From the NCBI GenBank assembly GCA_030248295.1, contig JASANH010001201.1, positions 1 to 64,000 of the forward strand: a DNA stretch of 64,000 nucleotides. Reading direction: 5' to 3'. The notes under the pieces were generated by a model. The model had not been told where the DNA came from. It did not search any database and saw nothing but the letters and a program-made list of their open reading frames with translations. The number at the start of each line of letters is the position of its first letter. Position 1 is the stretch's first letter. Both the position numbers and the translations under genes were made by a program. The DNA is from Mesodorylaimus sp. YZB2_4 (taxonomy: Eukaryota; Nematoda; Enoplea; Dorylaimida; Dorylaimidae). Positions 10,867 through 22,876 of this stretch are shown here, piece by piece.

Positions 10867-12353
10867 TCAGAAATCGAAGTTGCGAGCTAATCCTCTGAGA
10901 TGATCGATAAGCCGTCCATTTTCACCCGCGCTTAGCAATTCGTGATTGTAACGGCCAACTATGCGAGAAATTCTTTCTACGCAGTCACGATATCGCCTCC
11001 TGGAGGGAACAGGAGGCTGACCAGCGATGTACTGCTCGATTTCGAGCTCGTTGACGCTTTGATCTTTCTTGAGCAAATCGATGAACTTTTTGAACGACGG
11101 ATGTTCGGCGCCGGCAAGTTGAAGAAAGCCTCGATTCCATGCCTAGCACCATTTGTGGGTTTCCCCCAGCCATAGTTCACCATAGTTTAACTTAATGTAC
11201 ACAATCTGTTAACTGAGCTCAAACTTATCTTGCGATATGGCGTTGTAACAATTCCAAAGTTCGATTGCAAACGGTGGGTTTCGACGACCACTGCCTTGTC
11301 GACGGCCCATCCATGTGTCCTCGAAATAATCCACCAACTGATCAAATTCTCCTGGTAAGCACTTAGCCAAAATTTCGAAAGCTGGAATGACGTCCTAAGG
11401 TGGAACAAATGCCAGAGTCGACAGCATTTTCGCTTGCAACGCAAACGCTGCGTCATTTTCGTAGCGGCGGGCATGTCCGAATTCTTGCAATTTTCTCCAG
11501 ACGCATTGGCTATGATGAAAGAAAACCCACGCTGCTGCGTTTGTGGGAACACGTCACGGAATGCATTGATTGCGGCTAATTCAAAATCGGTCATGATCGA
11601 CGTAGGCGCTAGATATGGACGAAGTCTCTTCAATTCACGGAAAAGCCTTGAATATGTTTCTCCTTGCTTATTTGGCAATAGCGCATAAACCGCTGGAATG
11701 ATGCTTCTGTTGCTAATCAAAGGTAAAAAAAGTTTAGAAAAGTTGGGATCAAAATATTCTCTGGATACATACTTCAAGCCATGTACCGTATACAGCTGGT
11801 GGAACAGTGGAGGCGCCGTTTTGAACGTACCATCGCAAAACCAGTGTTGGCGAGCATCTCCAGATTTTTGACCGTTCCGAAGACGATGATTCGATCCTGA
11901 GCTGGTCCGCTGTTGAATAGCAAAAATGGTTCCCCTGCCAGCGTTGTCGCATATTGCGGAGGATTCTCCAAATCAAATTGCGATAAGTGTAACGAAATTG
12001 GAGCGTTTTCTCGCTAGCGCGCACGCTGTGCTGTTCTCTTCATGCTGCTCATGGACGGCATTTGAGCAGCAATGGCTTGACTTAGACCTAAGGAAAACGA
12101 GTTCATGTAGATTACTCTTGCAACCCTGCAGTATATAATGGTGCATACCAGCTGTAACAGCAGCGATACCTTGTGAAGGGGCTTCTTGAGATTCTCGGGC
12201 ACGTTCTCGAAGATCATCAACCGCCAGTTTCGCTTGCAGCTTCGCCGCACTGCCGTATAATTGTGACCGCCCTCCGAAACGCTGATAATATTTTCGTCGA
12301 TTGAATCCGTGGTCACTCTCACTAAGCATCCCGTTCTTGTGTAATGAACGCAT
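10867..12353 (-). pseudogene. MULE transposase (FLYWCH-like N-terminus, DDE domain)
   Basis: On the minus strand, from 12353 down, come a degenerate FLYWCH-type region (GFNRRKYYQRF) and the following LRERARESQEAPSQ helix. Next is a segment with AGEPFLLFNSG, then the DGTFK motif carrying the first catalytic Asp near 11830. Next is ALLPNKQGETY with IMTDFELAAINA (second Asp) near 11580, and lastly the C-terminal helical part with KKYRDC-like YRDCVERISRIV near 10960. A short GT-AG intron (about 56 bp) lies near 11715-11770. At least three frame changes show that it is inactive. The domain order is the standard MULE layout. Confidence 0.88.
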
Positions 12354-12599
12354 TTTTAGGAGTGGTTGCCGTTCGATAATCCCATATGGAACCCAAATAA
12401 ATGGCCTTCAACTTTAAGTTGGTTCTCCCCATTGTTGCTTTTTAAAAATTCGAAAGGCATTTTTCCGAGATGTAAGCCGATAAGTTGCTCGTTCCTGCCT
12501 TATGCGCCAAGAAATTCGTTAAAAAATTAGTCTTCCTAAGACTGCGATTGACCATGGAATGTGAAACCGACCTCGTTTATATGACGAGAACAATGCCCG

Positions 12600-12756
12600 T
12601 TGTGCAGGACATTTCACGCCAGGTCATTTTGTTGAGGATATTTTGTCCAGGACATTAATTATGAGGACAATTTATCCCAGGTCATTTTGCTCCAGGGTAT
12701 TTTGCTCAGGACATTTTGCCAAGGGCATTTTGTTGAGGACATTTTGTCATAGATCC
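12600..12756. repeat. MULE right terminal repeat array
   Basis: Inverted counterpart of the left array, units of AGGACATTTTGT with short spacers, ending 9 bp before the flanking gene resumes. Some units have diverged (AGGTCATTTTG). Confidence 0.85.
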
Positions 12757-13172
12757 CGGTCGATGTGGTGAACCGTCTGCGCGATTCAACTGTTTGGTGA
12801 TATGGTTGGGGGAATGCACGGGATCGTGCGGATCGGGCTGTACGAGAAGATCGGGAACAGCAGGAGAGACGCCTTAGGCGTGAGCGCGAAGACGAAACCC
12901 GCCAACAGACCAACGCTCCACTGGTACCTTACCGTGGCGCACGTCCTTCTGCTACATCCAATCGGTCACGCTCCAGCAGCACTCATCGACTACCAGACTT
13001 GCGAGATATTATTGAATCCAGACGTTCCGGCGACCTGCGGGAGCGTATTAATAAATTGACACTCTCACCGCAAATTCGTCATTTGAAGTCGACGCCTAAC
13101 CGTGTGCCTTACTGGACTAGCATTGTGCAAATCAGGCCCTCGCCAGGGGCGGTTACCGTCAAACGTAAATAA
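12757..13172 (+). pseudogene. Unknown gene, continuation after the MULE
   Basis: In the same frame as the part ending at 10524, this runs from the second target-duplication copy to TAA at 13170-13172, with a TGA near 12800. It encodes a highly charged Arg/Glu-rich stretch with heptad-like spacing (possible coiled coil), then a Ser/Arg-rich linker and a short ordered part (KLTLSPQIRHLKS). It clearly continues the interrupted gene. No family recognised. Confidence 0.5.
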
Positions 13173-13173
13173 G

Positions 13174-13575
13174 GCATTTAACATGGTCGTGGCGACACCC
13201 GCTTATGCTCTGCTTTTAAACGATTATGTCTCACTTATTCGCCAACAGAATTGGAATTGGTCAGACCTGTCTTCTGTCCAGCAACGCGCCTAGATAACAT
13301 TCACCGGTTGGCAGTATGACGACGCTGCAGCCCCGAGCCATGCCTCGTCAGACGTTGTCATGCTGTGGGAGCCTGTGGACGATTCAAGCTAGCCTGGCCC
13401 GGCAACAGAGGGACATCGATCATCACCTTTCCCGGAACAACAGAGTGGGCAATTGGTAGTTCCACCAGTGGCAGCCCCTTTCGACTTCTATGGCGATGAT
13501 CCAGTTCTGGAGGTGGCTGTATTAGAAGCTGAGCTCAATGCTTTGTTTCTACCAAATTTCGGGTTGAACGAGTAA
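13174..13575 (+). pseudogene. Acidic C-terminal frame following the interrupted gene
   Basis: A plus-strand frame, one register off the previous one, extends to TAA 13573-13575 with two amber stops (13291-13293 and near 13390). It contains a hydrophobic/Trp-bearing segment (NWNWSDLSS, TFTGWQYDD) and an acidic, Pro-rich end (DFYGDDPVLEVAVLEAE). It may be the C-terminus of the same gene after a frameshift or an overlapping second gene. Unknown function. Confidence 0.35.
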
Positions 13576-14530
13576 GTCTATGCGATCATTGGGAACGAGT
13601 GTGGATGATGGCGCCTTAGGCGCGTTGACGATTTTTTTTCTTTGTTTTCTCCCCTCCCCTCTTTATTTTCGGTAGGTTTCGTAATATCTGTGTGTTTTTG
13701 TTTCTTTTTGGTGAATGGTCTGTTTTCGCCTGCACCCTGCACCCTTGTTTTCGTCAGTTCTGCATGTTTTTATGTCCTGATGCTCTCCACGTTGTGGCAT
13801 GTTAGCAAATCCCTCCGTTTGGTTTTCTTTCTTTTTTTGCGCTCTGCACGTACTGCCAGTGTGTGATGTTTGCAGTCATTCATGTTAGAACAGCAGGATA
13901 TGATTTCTGGATTTTTAGTTAGGATGACTAGTTGGGTGGAGGTCCCTCGTAGAATATTCGCCTAGACACTCTGCCCGTTTTTGATTTTGCTACTTTTTTG
14001 GTACATAGTATGTGTGTTGGTGTCACACTTCAGTCATTTCGACCATCGCTCACTTCGTTTATCGATTATTCGATCATGTTGATCACTCTGATCACGTCGA
14101 TCATTGCGCACACTCTGATCTTGTCGATCATTACGCATCGACCATCATCGACCACATTTCGACATTTTGATCAGTTCGAGCACGCTACGATCACACTTCA
14201 GTCATATTTCGATCGTGCTGACGACTCTGCTTACTTGGGCAGTGGAAGCCCTACTCCATCAGTGAAGTAGTACTGTCAGAGGTGTAGTGTTTACGTTATA
14301 GGCCGGTACAAACCAGAGAAGACTAGTGATGAAAGACCAGATAGATGATAACAAGTGATACCAGCATGTTCCATGCAAACTGATCTAGTTCCCGTGGTAT
14401 ATAGTGCCTCCTTCGTTGGCTATGGGTCAGTGTTGCCTTATTTCTTGCCGGGTGCGGCTCCTAATAAAGTGGACGTGATACATTCTCTCTCAACTGGAAT
14501 CCTATTCAGCTGAGTCTAGCGGCTCGCTCC
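13576..14530. other. Non-coding stretch with GATC-rich repeats and AATAAA
   Basis: No gene seen. 14040-14230 is a degenerate short-period repeat built on GATCAT/CGATCA and TCGACCAT units. A polyadenylation-like AATAAA occurs at about 14463, followed by a CT-rich segment, a combination reminiscent of an LTR 3-prime end. No matching direct copy was found upstream, so I do not call an LTR. Confidence 0.4.
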
Positions 14531-15187
14531 ATTCTTATTGATTTTGAAATGGCGGCTCTCAATGCGCTTGAGGAAACGTTTCCGATCGCATCACGTCGTG
14601 GCTGCTTCTATCGCTTTACGAAAGCGGTCAGGAGGCATATTCAGAACTCTGGTCTTCAGGAACGATATGGCGACGACGATGAATTCGCCTTGAAAATGCT
14701 TTTGTTGTCGGCGCTGGCTTTCGTAACTCCCGAACAATTCGTAGATTCATTCGATTCACCCGTCGATTTGATCGAGTACCCTGCGATGACACAACCTGTC
14801 ATCGATTACTTGGAAGATATTTGGATAGGACGTCCACAGCGAAAAAACCGTCGACATCCTCCATTATTCGCATATTGAATCTGGAGCTTTTACAACTCCG
14901 TGCTGGATGGACTGCCTAAAACCAACAACTTTGTGGGAGGATGGTGCAATGGCTTTTTGAAGTTAATTGGCCATCACAGTCCCGATATTTGGAAATTTAT
15001 CGACGGCCTGAAAATTGAGCAGGGTCGTAATGAAATGAAGATGGAACAAGTTATCGCTGGTCAACAACTGCCACCAGGAAAAAAGAAATATCGTGATTGC
15101 GCTGAGAGAATTGCCAGAATTGTTGCAAAGTATGGAGAAATTGATCTTGTTGACTATTTGCGTGGTCTCGCCCACGATATCGGATAA
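14531..15187 (+). pseudogene. MULE transposase fragment, C-terminal half
   Basis: Begins abruptly at SILIDFEMAALNA (second catalytic Asp region). It continues through the MULE C-terminus with TNNFVGGWCNGF, SPDIWKFIDGL and KKYRDCAERIARIV, ending at TAA 15185-15187. One TGA (14876-14878) breaks the frame. It is clearly related to, but not identical with, the MULE at 10.5-12.8 kb (compare YRDCVERISRIV there). N-terminus and terminal repeats are absent, so this is a truncated relic. Confidence 0.85.
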
Positions 15188-17195
15188 TGAGCCTCTTATG
15201 TCCATGACTTGCTCTTTCTTTGGCTGACCAGAATATCTACTTGAAATTCAGTTTACTTCACTGTATGTTCGAGTTTTCACAAGAAATCACTATTGTGTCT
15301 CTATCGCCACTCATGGGCTAATCGAATTCACATATATAAATTACAGGTCGAACCTGATAGAAAGCCTGCTCTGATTCTCTTGAAGTTAAAAAAATTGTTT
15401 CCTCTTGTCCTTCAAAACGTTCTAGCTCGAAGCTTTTTAAAAATCGAATCTCCATTCTTGGCTCTCAAGGAGAGTCGAGCTGATCCAAAGGATTTTCTCG
15501 GCTGTTAAAAGTCTGCACATTGGCGCTGATATTCAAAATATGCTGTACTAACCTTACGCGTCAGACTATTCAGATCTACTGTGGACTCATCTAGAAAACT
15601 CCATGAGCGAAGTGCGGTACTCATGTTCACTTGGGGCAGAAATCGGAAACCGATCTAGAACGTCTCCTGGCCACACCAAGATGGAGAAGACTAGGAAGAA
15701 TTCTTGGCCCCACTCCAAGATCAGAGATGCAACCTCTGACTGGAATAAGAACGATTCTAAAACGGTTATGCGGCCAAGGTGCAATATCTCGAGAACGATT
15801 TTAAAATCATTGTCGGTCCTACTGTAGTGCGAGGACAGCCTAAGTTTGTCTTGGAGGGGTTTTGCCCTTCTGCTGGGTGCGGTGTGCGGTATACAATCCA
15901 GGGGCTCAAGGTGGTGGTAACCAAATTGATATCCCCCTCTTTACTGCACAAATCGAAGTCGTGTGCACTCACTTTGCTTGAGCGCTATTCTGATGCTGAA
16001 ATCTTCATTCAAACCAGGCAAAATGAAAAAGCTTCGTGCATGGGTTCCGCCCTCAGTAGCACATTCTACGCGCACGTCGACCCTGATTTCGATCGGCCTG
16101 ATGTGAGACGAATTTCACGCAGCAGCATCCTACAAAACTTGTTAGTAATTTTTTAAAAGGCACGCAGGGTGTCGCCATGCAACTGTTTTGTTCAAAACTT
16201 TCGATTTCTTTGTTACGTCTTCTCTTTCACGGCAATTGGGGTAATTTTTCAGCTAATAGTTTTCGTTTCGATCATCATTTCACTGTTGCACCTTTTCCAA
16301 ATAATTTGATCGGCTCAACTTAATCTCGGAATAACTCGGCCAGTGAAAGATATTGATCTTGAGATAAAATTTCTTTACAAGAATAAAAATTGATCAAGCC
16401 AAATTTCTTGGAGTTGTCGCTCAATAATGAAATCTGCTTTAGACTGTTGTAGACTGCGATTATGTAAAGCCTTGTAAGCAAACCATTTTACCTTTTTTTA
16501 AGATGCAATGCGCTTGCACCGTTTTGCTGCTGTTTATCTTGCAAGACTCAAGTTCTTAAGTGATGGCAAAAACACAACACGTTAAAGCAAAGTTGATGCA
16601 AAAATTCAAGGAACAAATGTAGATTCCGAGGTTATAGTGCTTGAATACCGCATACCGTTCCATGAGCACATGAGCGGTGATGGAAACATAACAGCGCTTT
16701 CTTGTGCAAACTCGATTTTCACAGGAACATCCCGCAAAACTTTTTTTTAAAGTGTTTGATCGTTGTGATATGTGAAAATTTGACGCCTTAACTTTCAATA
16801 AAATTTTTGTGACTTTCGTGCCTCAGCATCGAAAATCGTATAAGACAAGCTTCAAGAGCCGTAGTCTGAGGGATCGAATACCAACACCTGAACCTTTTTT
16901 CTGAGCTCTCAACTTTAGACAAAACAATCTGAACTAGTTTTTCGCGCTGATTCTGAATCTGTAATTAGAAAATTATGTTCAGCCGTTCATGAGATATTCG
17001 AATTTTCGCTCTAATCCTGAAGTACTATCTGTTTTCTTTGGGAATGTAAACGCGGCCTATGCGGTAACGTGGAGGGCGTGTATATTCTCAAAGAAAACAG
17101 ATTATATATTTCACCGCTGTTTGCGGCGCGAGCCTATTCTAGCCTATTCATGCAGCTTTTCCATCCGACCATGTATGCTAGCCAAGGGCAGGTTA
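15188..17195. repeat. Dispersed non-coding repeat, inverted relative to 28.27-28.87 kb
   Basis: No gene supported. Two parts match segments near 28.3-28.9 kb: 15270-15470 matches 28670-28860 in direct orientation, and 16640-17190 matches 28275-28740 in inverted orientation. Conserved patches include GTGCTCAT...CGGTGATG-type strings and the GGCTCGCGCCGC patch near 17130/28335. The divergence is roughly 15-25 percent by eye, with no coding constraint visible. Confidence 0.6.
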
Positions 17196-17728
17196 TACAG
17201 TCGAGTTCACTTATAGTCACACCGGATAATGTCACAGTCCAGTTATTATCACAGGTTTTTTAAGTCCTGAATTTTTTCCTAATACTTTGTGTGTATTTTT
17301 AATTGGCTCATTATCACGCTGACTTTGTCTCAGTCCGTTTATTATCACATAAATTTCTTGGCCAGGAGGAATAAGTATTGAAAAAGCGTCACATTTACAC
17401 TCTTGGTAGTCTGAAACAAGAGCAAAATCGTTAAAAACCAGGATTTCTCTCAAGTAAACGCTCGCATGAAGGCGCATGGCACCTTTTCGCTTCAGCATTG
17501 ATCTGACTGATGCTCATAATTTTGATTTCTTTGGTTACAAAAGCTTTTGGAAAAGCGTTTCGTCTCTTGAAACGCGAGCAATATATGAAAATGATACGGA
17601 ATGGCAATAAAATGCTCAAAATTTTAGTTTCTGCCATTATAGAGTTCACTTCGGTTTGAGTCTCAGTCCGGATATAGTTACGTTTCCTTCCCGTCCAGAG
17701 ATGGTAATACTAAACGGACTCGACTGTA
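17196..17728 (-). mobile_element. Short TA-flanked MITE (Tc1/mariner- or pogo-like ends)
   Basis: The element 17198-17726 starts CAGTCGAGTT and ends with the inverted ACTCGACTG, and is flanked by TA on both sides, as in Tc1/mariner and pogo elements. Inside, the minus strand has an 88-codon open frame (17232-17498) and several ATTATCAC motifs. A second, inverted copy ends at 28270. Differences between the copies fall in all codon positions, so I treat the open frame as chance. Confidence 0.6.
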
Positions 17729-19450
17729 GCCGATTTAAATAATAGAATGCTGCGTTTTTTAGCTTCCATAACATAGAGCGAACAATAGAAACAGTGACGC
17801 CAATGAAGAAAATGAAGCAAATTGGCCTGGAATATGCATTGACAGTTTGATTCTTGAAAAACCTGCCTAACGAGACACGCCCTTCTATCTCAGATGTTTT
17901 GCAAGTACTGCGATTCAAATTTCTGACGGGTCAGTCCATGGCGGCATTGGTGGTGGTTTTTGACAAGCATATGATTGAACTCTAAAAAATGTCTTAAAAC
18001 TTAATACAGGGTCGCGGTATCCTTAAAAATGACGAATGGCGGCAATTAAGAAATTTGCCAAGTAGCACAAACCTTACTTGTCGGACTCATAGCAGGATAT
18101 TTTGCAATTTACGAAGCGCACATGCACAGACGCCGAAGGTATACCCAGGAAACATAATAAAACTGACTTTACTTACCCGATAATCCAAAGCCGAGACTAC
18201 GCTTATCAAAGTTATGACACGGAATTACTGATAGACGGGCTGTGCAAAATTGTAGATTTTAGAAGCTGAAATCTAAATAAAAATCACTTGAAGATCAGAG
18301 CAGTCAGCAGTACTAGTCATCAGGAATTTTGCAGAAAAACTAACTAGAAATTTTTTGCGAAATATTTAGGCTCGATTTGCGTGGCTTGCAACTTTTCGAG
18401 CGTCAGTTCTGCGCTTTCCGTATTCTATCGGCGTTTTATCATTGTTCGCGTATAACCTTTCCTCGTGTTTCAGGGTTTCCGTGTTTTACCCACTTTTCTG
18501 TATCCGCACCTGTTTCTGTGCTTTACCCAGACCCTCCGCCACTGCTGATCAGTTGTTCAGATGGCCCCAAAGGGATGACTTAAAAATAGCCCATGCAAAT
18601 GGATGCAGTTGGATGACCAGTAGACGAAATCGCGTGCTGGACATCCAAAATGCTTGAAGTCTTTGGAAAAATCGGACGCCACATGACGCCTGCGCTCTCA
18701 TTTCGGGACATCCAAGAGACTTGTTAGATGTCTTTTCTTACCTTATAATGCACCATTTCGGCACATTGCGGAGGAGATGGCCACGTGCGCGGGCGTGTGG
18801 CGCACGCGTGGCTGCTGTCCGCATGAGTCTACTATTCTCGCCCTTGATGTGAACCCTGTTTGCGGCCGGCTTCATCGCTATCTGCCCAGGTCAAATTCAT
18901 TGCGATGAACATCCATCACAACTCTAGACTTCCAGAGATAAGAGAGCGGGGGTGCAAATAGATCCAGTTTTCCCCAAAAACTGCACGCATTCTGGATGAC
19001 CAGGGCGGGATTTTGGACATCTACTGGACATACAACTGTTTTGAAGTCAACCCTAATATTTTGCAAAGAGGTCTCTTGTCCTTATGGACATGTTATAAAT
19101 TTTGGTATCGTGAAGTTCGAGTTAACGTTTGTCGATGCTCCTTTGTGAGTCATCCATGTTGCCTCAGGTCTCATATAATAATAATGACTTGTAACTCGAA
19201 TTATGAGAAAAAAATGAGCATTTCTACACGAGGTCTCCTCGTTTATTGCACCATAGAGAGGTAAGAAAAACAATCGTGGAGTAGTTAAAAGATTTTTGCG
19301 AGTGGTATGCAAACAGTATCGGCTTATAATAAAGGATCTGATAGTTCAGATCGGATCTGATCAGATTCAATTCAAGCAAATCCAATCGTGAGATTCGACG
19401 AAAGTAAAGTGGGTGTCACTATCTGCTATTTTTCATGTTTAATAAGCAAA
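17729..19450. other. Non-coding stretch, nothing recognised
   Basis: About 1.7 kb with no supported gene, RNA or clear repeat apart from scattered short matches to the dispersed repeats of this window. Confidence 0.4.
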
Positions 19451-20520
19451 GCCACGCGCAGAGCATGGCTATACTTTATGTGATAAATCACTGGCTCGCA
19501 CCGCCACTCGCGCCCCCTAGCGGTCCGAATCAGTCACTATGAGCACGAAACGGCGTGAAGGCTCTGAAAGGAATGATAACAAATGAAAAGTGCTAAGAGG
19601 CATGAAATCAGCCACATATGGTTAATTGCCGAGGAAACTGGAATATGGCAATTTAGCGAGTATTTTGCATTTGCCGCCGATCAGGTTTGGTGTCTTGGTG
19701 TCTGCTAGAAGCGCTAAAAGTAAAACTTTAGCCAGACCATGGTCTCGGATCCTCGTTCTTTCGTTGGATTTGTTCATTCGTTATTCGTAGATTAGGTTAA
19801 ATTGTCTTTTACTTGTTGAAGTTCACTAACGAGGATCCGAGACCATGGTCTGGCTTAAGTTTCACTTTCGGCGCTTCTAGCAGACACCAAGTCACCAAAC
19901 CTAATCGGCGGCAAATTTAAAATACTCGCTGAATTGCCATATTCTAATTTCCCAGGCAATTAACCATATGTGGCTGATTTCATGCCTCTTGGCACTCTTC
20001 ATTTGTTATCATTTCTTTCCTAGCCTTCTCGATGTTTCGTGCCCCTGGTGACTGATTCATACCGCTTGGTGGCGCAAGCGGCGGTGCGAGCCAGTGATTT
20101 ATCACATATAGTATAGCCATTGCGCAGAGTCCTGCAAATACCTATACCCGTACTCACTCGTAACCGGCGGATATGGGTACGGGTTTGGGTAAGAGGCGAC
20201 GGGTACGCGTACTCATTCTTGGAGAATCATTCTCAATCTTCAGATGGAAAACTTTAGAACAAGATAAAAGACAAGATGAACGAGTATTCCTGAGCTTCTA
20301 AGGCGGGGGGGGGGGGGAATTATTTTCATGAATTGATTACTTCTCTGTGTTTGCACTCTATTCAAACATTTACCAAACAAACGGTAAGGGTATGATTAGT
20401 GATAAATTTTTTAGAACATCACTGGTATGGGCAAGGCACGCCGGGCATGGGTACAGAGGTCGTCCAGCGGGTACGGGTAGGGTACGATTTTCATTCTTCG
20501 TGCAGGACCCTGGCCACACG
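19451..20520. mobile_element. hAT-type MITE (outer), split by another MITE
   Basis: The outer element begins CAGAGTCCTGCA (first five bases at 19459-19463, remainder from 20130) and ends TGCAGGACCCTG at 20512. It is flanked by GCCACGCG (19451-19458) and GCCACACG (20513-20520), a 7/8 match at the 8-bp size of hAT duplications. The interior is a degenerate GGGTACGGGTA repeat. The element only becomes visible once the inner MITE is removed. Confidence 0.62.
19456..20129. mobile_element. hAT-type foldback MITE (inner) with 8-bp target duplication
   Basis: The element 19464-20121 (658 bp) is flanked by perfect GCGCAGAG at 19456-19463 and 20122-20129. Ends are CATGGCTATAC and its inverted form. 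It is a near-perfect long inverted repeat: left arm to about 19770, right arm from about 19830, with a central palindromic ACCATGGT region and a roughly 60-bp loop. It sits five bases inside the outer MITE. A half copy of the same family lies at 44450-44609. Confidence 0.82.
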
Positions 20521-20973
20521 ACTAGACGATGGACCAATTGCATACTGGTAGTCGAGAAGGCTGGCTCATGCTCACTCCTATTTATTTAATACCCAAAAAC
20601 GACAGTCAGTCTTGTTTTCGACATCAAGCTAATCGTGCTACTCGTCGTTCATGCAAAGGCCTGCTCGAGGGCATGCTTGTGCAAGAGTCCGCAAAGAAAT
20701 ACAGTAATATGACATAGAATTTTATTGTTTCAACTCATTGAAGCGTGTAACTGCTTGCTAACTCAGCGATAGCGACATTTTTCAAGGCTGTCAATGCTAA
20801 CTAATTTTGTATTGCAACTGAGCGTGATATGCCCGCTATTGATCCGATTCGGTTCGGAAAGGTAAGATTCAGTTTGACTACTTGCATCACTGGACACAAA
20901 ACATGATCCCACCAGAAGTGTCTCATTCATAATCTTTATTACTGCATCCTTATCGAACTTGGACATGAAGGCG

Positions 20974-21239
20974 CTAGGGCACATGGTTGTAGTGCGTGCA
21001 ACTTGCATTAGTTGAAGCTGGGATTGAACGGGGGCAATTCGGGCAGGCGTCCAGAATCGAGAACAAAAACAGCTGGCAAAACGTTTTTGAAGCAGCGATC
21101 TCATTGATAAAATTAAAGCTTCGACACCAAATTCTCCGCCAGCATGTATCAGCGCAATCATGCGGTTGTTTTGCATTGATGACCTTGATTAGCGTTTTCA
21201 TCATGCACACATTGGTTTTATTGTACTCTTCTTCTCCCT
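20974..21239 (-). pseudogene. Solitary PAN/apple-like exon of the lectin family
   Basis: The minus strand encodes the last exon type of the lectin-PAN family: a short acidic start, TNVC, CWRRIWCRSFNF, FCQLF and the closing DACPNCPRS...CTHYNHVP, with the same cysteine spacing as the exon at 23268-23533. A splice-acceptor TTAG precedes it near 21240. No upstream signal or lectin exons were found to the right (21.3-22 kb), so this is an exon relic or the end of a gene whose 5-prime part was lost. It is open throughout. Confidence 0.75.
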
Positions 21240-21264
21240 CTAAGGTAAAAAGATCTTTAGTCAA

Positions 21265-22010
21265 AGTAGACAGCAGATCAGGTCAGGTTCAGCTTGACCT
21301 GAAATTTCAAGTCAGGTTGACCCGAATTCGTTACAAGCAGCTAAAATGAATGGTGGTCAAGGGAGCGATTATTAGGTACAAATTCGGTGTTTGGGAGAAG
21401 AATAAATGCTTGAATTTTCCAGCAAGGCCTACATACCTAATAAGAGGTTACTGCATCATTTTAAGGAATCAGATGTGATTGTGGGCCTGGAAAGATTTTA
21501 CAGACGCTGTTGCTCACTCACGACTATAGTCAAATCGCGATTCACTTATTTTTGACGTGGATAGTCTCATTTGAAAGCACATATCTTTTTACATACTTTG
21601 AATCAAAATAAAGTGCGTCAATAGAATGAATTTTGAAGAAAATTGTTGCATGCACTTCTGTGTCTGATCGACTCCCGTCAGTTATAGGCTGTTTTGTATA
21701 TCATTGGGTTGTGGGATCAAAAAGTTTGTTTTTTATACAATGTAGCACTTCAAGGATAAAAGTGATCACTTTTGGTCGAAAAAACATAACGTGCTTTGTT
21801 TTTGGTCTAAAATAATTTTAAAAATACAGAAAAGACTAAAATTCAAGAGATCCGAATTTTAAATTAGCCTAGCTGTAATTGTTCATGAGATATTCAGCAA
21901 AAAACCGTCTGCAATCAGTTGTGATTAGTCACAAAATCGATTATGGGCGAATTATTAAAACAGTCAAACCCTGTTTTTTTTTAAGAAATAGTACGCCGGG
22001 TTCACAACAT
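21265..22010. other. Non-coding stretch, repeat-derived
   Basis: No gene. The right part (about 21.7-22.0 kb) is an inverted match to 27.31-27.55 kb. Confidence 0.4.
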
Positions 22011-22013
22011 CCT

Positions 22014-22388
22014 AAAACAGCCCTAATTTCCGCACTACGGACCACAGTTATTGTGCACATAGCTGATAAGTGCGCGCAATTTTGGCAATTTCGGCTAATC
22101 ATGATCGATTTATGCTCTTGATCGGTCGCGCTAATCAGTAATAGTCTATCTGCTAGCCCTTGAAAAGAGGTTAAAAACGCTCTATTCTCTGTCGAACTTG
22201 GTTGATTTTTACCCGAGATAATGAAGAAAACTCCAATTTGGAATGGCTAGCAGAAAGGCTATTACTAATCAGCGAGAATAATTAACAGCCTAGGATTATC
22301 GATCATGATTGAATAAAATTGGCGAAATGAGGCGCAGTTATCGGCCATGTACACAATAATTGTGGTCCTTAGTGCGGAAATTCCGTTT
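22014..22388. mobile_element. Foldback MITE, family with AATTTCCGCACTA ends
   Basis: The two halves are inverted copies: AATTTCCGCACTA, TTATTGTGCACATAG, AATCATGATCGAT and GCTAATCAGTAATAG in the left arm reappear inverted in the right arm, with a loop near 22165-22240. Single arms of the same family occur near 26985-27090, 31310-31370 and 41095-41135, each beside a lectin gene copy. Confidence 0.6.
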
Positions 22389-22820
22389 GAAATTATAATC
22401 TACTGACCCTAGCTGCTATTTCAATAAAGAAAAGGCAGACAGTGCCTGATCACTTTTCACTTACTATGTGCTTTATTTCCATATACAGGTACATTAGAAA
22501 AATTTTACTTTCGCGAAACACTCAGTTTTGTGAGTACCGTTCAGACCAAATAAAAAAAGGAGGTCAAAAACTCCGATTGGCCAAGTATATTTCATATGGG
22601 GCGAGTCCCTCAAACACTCTTACAAATATCCCGCTGTTATCGCTGAAGCACTTTATGTCGCCCTCCTACCCATTATCCTGTGCTAGAAGAAGATACCTAC
22701 TGTATCTTCTGGTCTGTATGTGACATGTATGGTGAAGTCAGAATCTCCGTGTTGATGCTTCAGTAAAACGACTGTTTTTTTGAACTCGTAGTATTTGAAA
22801 TTTTTTTGCGACTCACTTTC

Positions 22821-22876
22821 ATTAAATTAATTAATTAAATTAAATTAATAAATTGATTTAATTAAATTAAATTTTC
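22821..22876. repeat. AT-only short-period repeat (TTAAT/AATTAAAT)
   Basis: About 55 bp made almost only of A and T in TTAATTAA-like units, self-complementary. Confidence 0.8.

Larger units (their letters stand above)
10516..12765 (-). mobile_element. Mutator-like (MULE) DNA transposon with 9-bp target duplication
   Basis: The element occupies 10525-12756 (2232 bp). It is flanked by perfect copies of CGGTCGATG at 10516-10524 and 12757-12765, the 9-bp duplication typical of MULEs. Both ends start with GG and contain inverted arrays of a roughly 14-15 bp unit with core ACAAAATGTCCT (10531-10715 and, inverted, 12605-12750). The interior holds a decayed MULE transposase on the minus strand. Removing the element and one duplication restores the reading frame of the interrupted gene (the offset is 2241, a multiple of 3). 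Boundaries are therefore well supported. Confidence 0.93.

Noticed and set aside
13990-14520. LTR ending with AATAAA and CT-rich U5-like segment
   Set aside because: No direct repeat partner found within the window.
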